This document shows, piece by piece, positions 62,555 to 64,000 of a stretch of DNA of 64,000 bases (positions within the stretch are counted from its first letter, which is position 1; each line of letters begins with the position of its first letter). Position numbers and translations under genes: made by a program. The notes below the pieces were generated by a model. It ran no database searches. It was not told where the DNA came from and worked only from the letters and a program-made list of their open reading frames with translations. The DNA is from Acidobacteriota bacterium (lineage in GTDB: Bacteria > Acidobacteriota > Blastocatellia > Pyrinomonadales > Pyrinomonadaceae). The DNA lies in the NCBI GenBank assembly GCA_003223025.1, contig QHXR01000001.1, positions 508,248 to 572,247 on the forward strand, in the 5' to 3' direction.

Positions 62555-63196
62555 ATGCACCGTTGGAGAATAATTCTCGTCGATGATCATCGCGTGCTTA
62601 TGGACGCGATCAAGACATTGATCGAACCCGAGTTCGAGGTCGTCGGTACATTCGAGAGCGCCGCAGAACTGCTCGCCGCGGCTCCTGCGATCAAACCTGA
62701 CGCGATCATAATGGATATCGGCATGCCGAAGGGAAACGGTCTTAGCGTCGGCCCCAAACTTAAGAAACTCCTTCCTAAAACAAAACTCATCTATCTAACG
62801 ATGTACAGCAGCATGGAGTCCGCGTCGCAGGCGTTTAAGCTCGGGGCATCCGGCTACATTCTGAAAAGCACGGCGGGGAAAGAACTGCTCCGCGCTTTGC
62901 GCGAGATCCAGAGGGGCGGGTATTACGCGACGCCCGAGCTCACGGAGGGAATGATCGGCTCGTTTGTACAGAATTTCAAGAACATGGAGGAGCCTCACAA
63001 GATAACTGCACGACAAAAGGAAGTTCTCCACCTTATCTCCGACGGGCTCTCGATGAAGGAGATAGCGCTCCGACTAGACATTCAGTACACGACGGTCGTA
63101 TTTCACAAATACACGATGATGCGACAACTTGGTATAAAAACGTCGGCGGAACTGATCTCGTACGCTCTTTCCAGTCTGCCAAAGCCTCCGGAATAG
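62555..63196 (+). CDS. NarL-type response regulator
   Basis: 213 aa. Receiver with DDH acidic residues (ILVDDHRVL), phospho-Asp in IIMDIGMPKG, YLTMYSS and LKSTAGKE switch positions, then a LuxR/NarL HTH (ITARQKEVLHLISDGLSMKEIALRL). It starts 12 bp after the FUSC-like gene, so is probably in the same unit. The cognate kinase is not in the window. Confidence 0.9.
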   Translation: MHRWRIILVDDHRVLMDAIKTLIEPEFEVVGTFESAAELLAAAPAIKPDAIIMDIGMPKGNGLSVGPKLKKLLPKTKLIYLTMYSSMESASQAFKLGASGYILKSTAGKELLRALREIQRGGYYATPELTEGMIGSFVQNFKNMEEPHKITARQKEVLHLISDGLSMKEIALRLDIQYTTVVFHKYTMMRQLGIKTSAELISYALSSLPKPPE

Positions 63197-63271
63197 GATC
63201 CAGGACTGTCAATTGTTAGAGTATCGCCGACGCTCTGCACGAGGTACGCTTTGTATCAGTAGACAGAGTAG

Positions 63272-63718
63272 ATGCCGTTACGGGTGAATAAACTAATGAC
63301 GGAAACCACAACCAGATTGAGCGTGTTGCTCGCCGATGACAATCCGGAAATGCTGGATGCGGTGAGATCCGTTCTGTCGCCGAAATTCGAGGTTGTGGGA
63401 ACGGTCAGTAACGGTCAGGAGGCCGTCCAAGCCGAGAGCGAGCTTCATCCAGAGATCGCGATAATGGATATCTCGATGCCCGTCATGAACGGCATCAAGG
63501 CCGTGAGAGAAATGACGCGGCGAGGTTCTCGGATGAAAGTCGTATTCCTGACAGTCAACGAAGGTTGCGATTTCGTTCGTGCGGCGTTTGAATGCGGCGG
63601 TTCTGCATACGTGCTCAAACGGCAGATGGCGACGGATCTGAATATCGCCTTGGAAGAAGCTCTCGCCGGACGTCGCTACGTTTCACCGGGTTGCGATATG
63701 CCCGACGAGATCAGTTAG
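63272..63718 (+). CDS. Receiver-only response regulator
   Basis: 148 aa (an ATG at 63296, MTETTTRLSVLL, is an alternative start). Receiver motifs: LLADDNPEM, phospho-Asp in AIMDISMPVM, FLTVNEG and VLKRQMAT. It ends soon after the receiver domain, with no HTH, so it acts through protein contact. It resembles the receiver of the NarL-type protein upstream and may be a truncated paralogue. Confidence 0.8.
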   Translation: MPLRVNKLMTETTTRLSVLLADDNPEMLDAVRSVLSPKFEVVGTVSNGQEAVQAESELHPEIAIMDISMPVMNGIKAVREMTRRGSRMKVVFLTVNEGCDFVRAAFECGGSAYVLKRQMATDLNIALEEALAGRRYVSPGCDMPDEIS

Positions 63719-63778
63719 TTCTATCCCACAAAAAAAAATCATCCGCGAATCTGTCCAGTTCTGATCGCGATCAGATCA

Positions 63779-64000
63779 CTAAGACTTCGATTTTTGTTTC
63801 GCCGCCTGCTGCTCCGAAACCATCTTGTACGCAACATAATATTTGTAGATGTTGCTAACGTACGTCACGGTTTCCGCTCCGATCTCACGCGCCGCGATCA
63901 ACTCGACATTATTGAACCAGAGGTCGGGATTCAAGCCCTCCGCCGCGGCCATCTTTCTGAGCTTCGCTACTCTCGCCGGACCGGCGTTATAAGATGCAAA
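63779..64000 (-). CDS. Lytic transglycosylase, C-terminal end (cut by window edge)
   Basis: Last 73 codons plus stop of a minus-strand gene running off the right edge. FASYNAGPARVAKLRKMA is the conserved late motif of SLT/MltF-type lytic transglycosylases (the N-A-G-P turn), followed by NPDLWFNNVELIAAREIG, a TYVSNIYKYYVAYK helix and a basic tail. It cleaves peptidoglycan glycan strands in the periplasm. The signal, and any substrate-binding domain, lie outside the window. Confidence 0.85.
   Translation of the reverse strand, partial: FASYNAGPARVAKLRKMAAAEGLNPDLWFNNVELIAAREIGAETVTYVSNIYKYYVAYKMVSEQQAAKQKSKS

Overview
The window looks like chromosomal DNA of a soil or sediment bacterium of the phylum Acidobacteriota, probably Blastocatellia/Pyrinomonadales. 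This is an inference from the mid-50s GC by eye, the DUF1800/DUF1501 pair, the PilZ and Ser/Thr-kinase content, long 7-bp tandem arrays and many intergenic palindromes; no 16S rRNA gene is present to confirm it.

Layout. (1) 1-11.8 kb: 5' part of gyrA, two tandem-PilZ c-di-GMP-type proteins, a membrane Ser/Thr kinase, an AlkA/OGG-like glycosylase, an exported DUF1800-DUF1501 pair and pgsA. (2) 11.9-30.6 kb: a multiheme electron-transfer locus. A decaheme protein with a C-terminal LVIVD propeller and a predicted outer-membrane barrel lie on the minus strand. Facing them on the plus strand are a double GlcG/HbpS-like protein, an exported protein, two nonaheme cytochromes (one a lipoprotein), a tetraheme cytochrome, a zinc-ribbon membrane protein, a cNMP-binding/4x[4Fe-4S]/membrane protein, an FHA-heptaheme fusion, a ferredoxin-flavoprotein and a TPR protein. 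I count 39 CxxCH motifs in five proteins. The fused FHA and cyclic-nucleotide domains suggest an inner-membrane-to-surface electron conduit whose membrane parts are under signal control. (3) 30.6-32.4 kb: two 7-bp tandem arrays, a terminator and a FlgT-C-like exported protein. (4) 32,421-42,299: a 9.9-kb integrated island that cuts a tRNA-Thr(UGU) gene in its anticodon loop. The two halves of the host gene flank it, and the island carries its own intact tRNA-Thr(UGU) at its right end. Cargo includes a tyrosine integrase, a probable Xis, a BglII-type restriction-modification pair with a third membrane coiled-coil gene, a Rep-like protein and several small proteins. (5) 42.8-59.4 kb: an envelope and stress region with MgtC-like, lmo0937-like, ion channel, MscS, sensor kinase, response regulators, Na+/H+ antiporter, DUF389, ClC and an alpha/beta hydrolase. 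It also holds a repeat-module protein gene broken by an in-frame amber codon. (6) 59.4-64 kb: two 5'-truncated gene remnants lying head to head, then an uncharacterised protein/FUSC-like/NarL-regulator cluster, a receiver-only protein, and the 3' end of a lytic transglycosylase.

Both window-edge genes (gyrA on the left, transglycosylase on the right) are incomplete only because the window ends. At least six different palindromic intergenic elements were seen; one of them overlaps the start of a gene and supplies part of its signal peptide.
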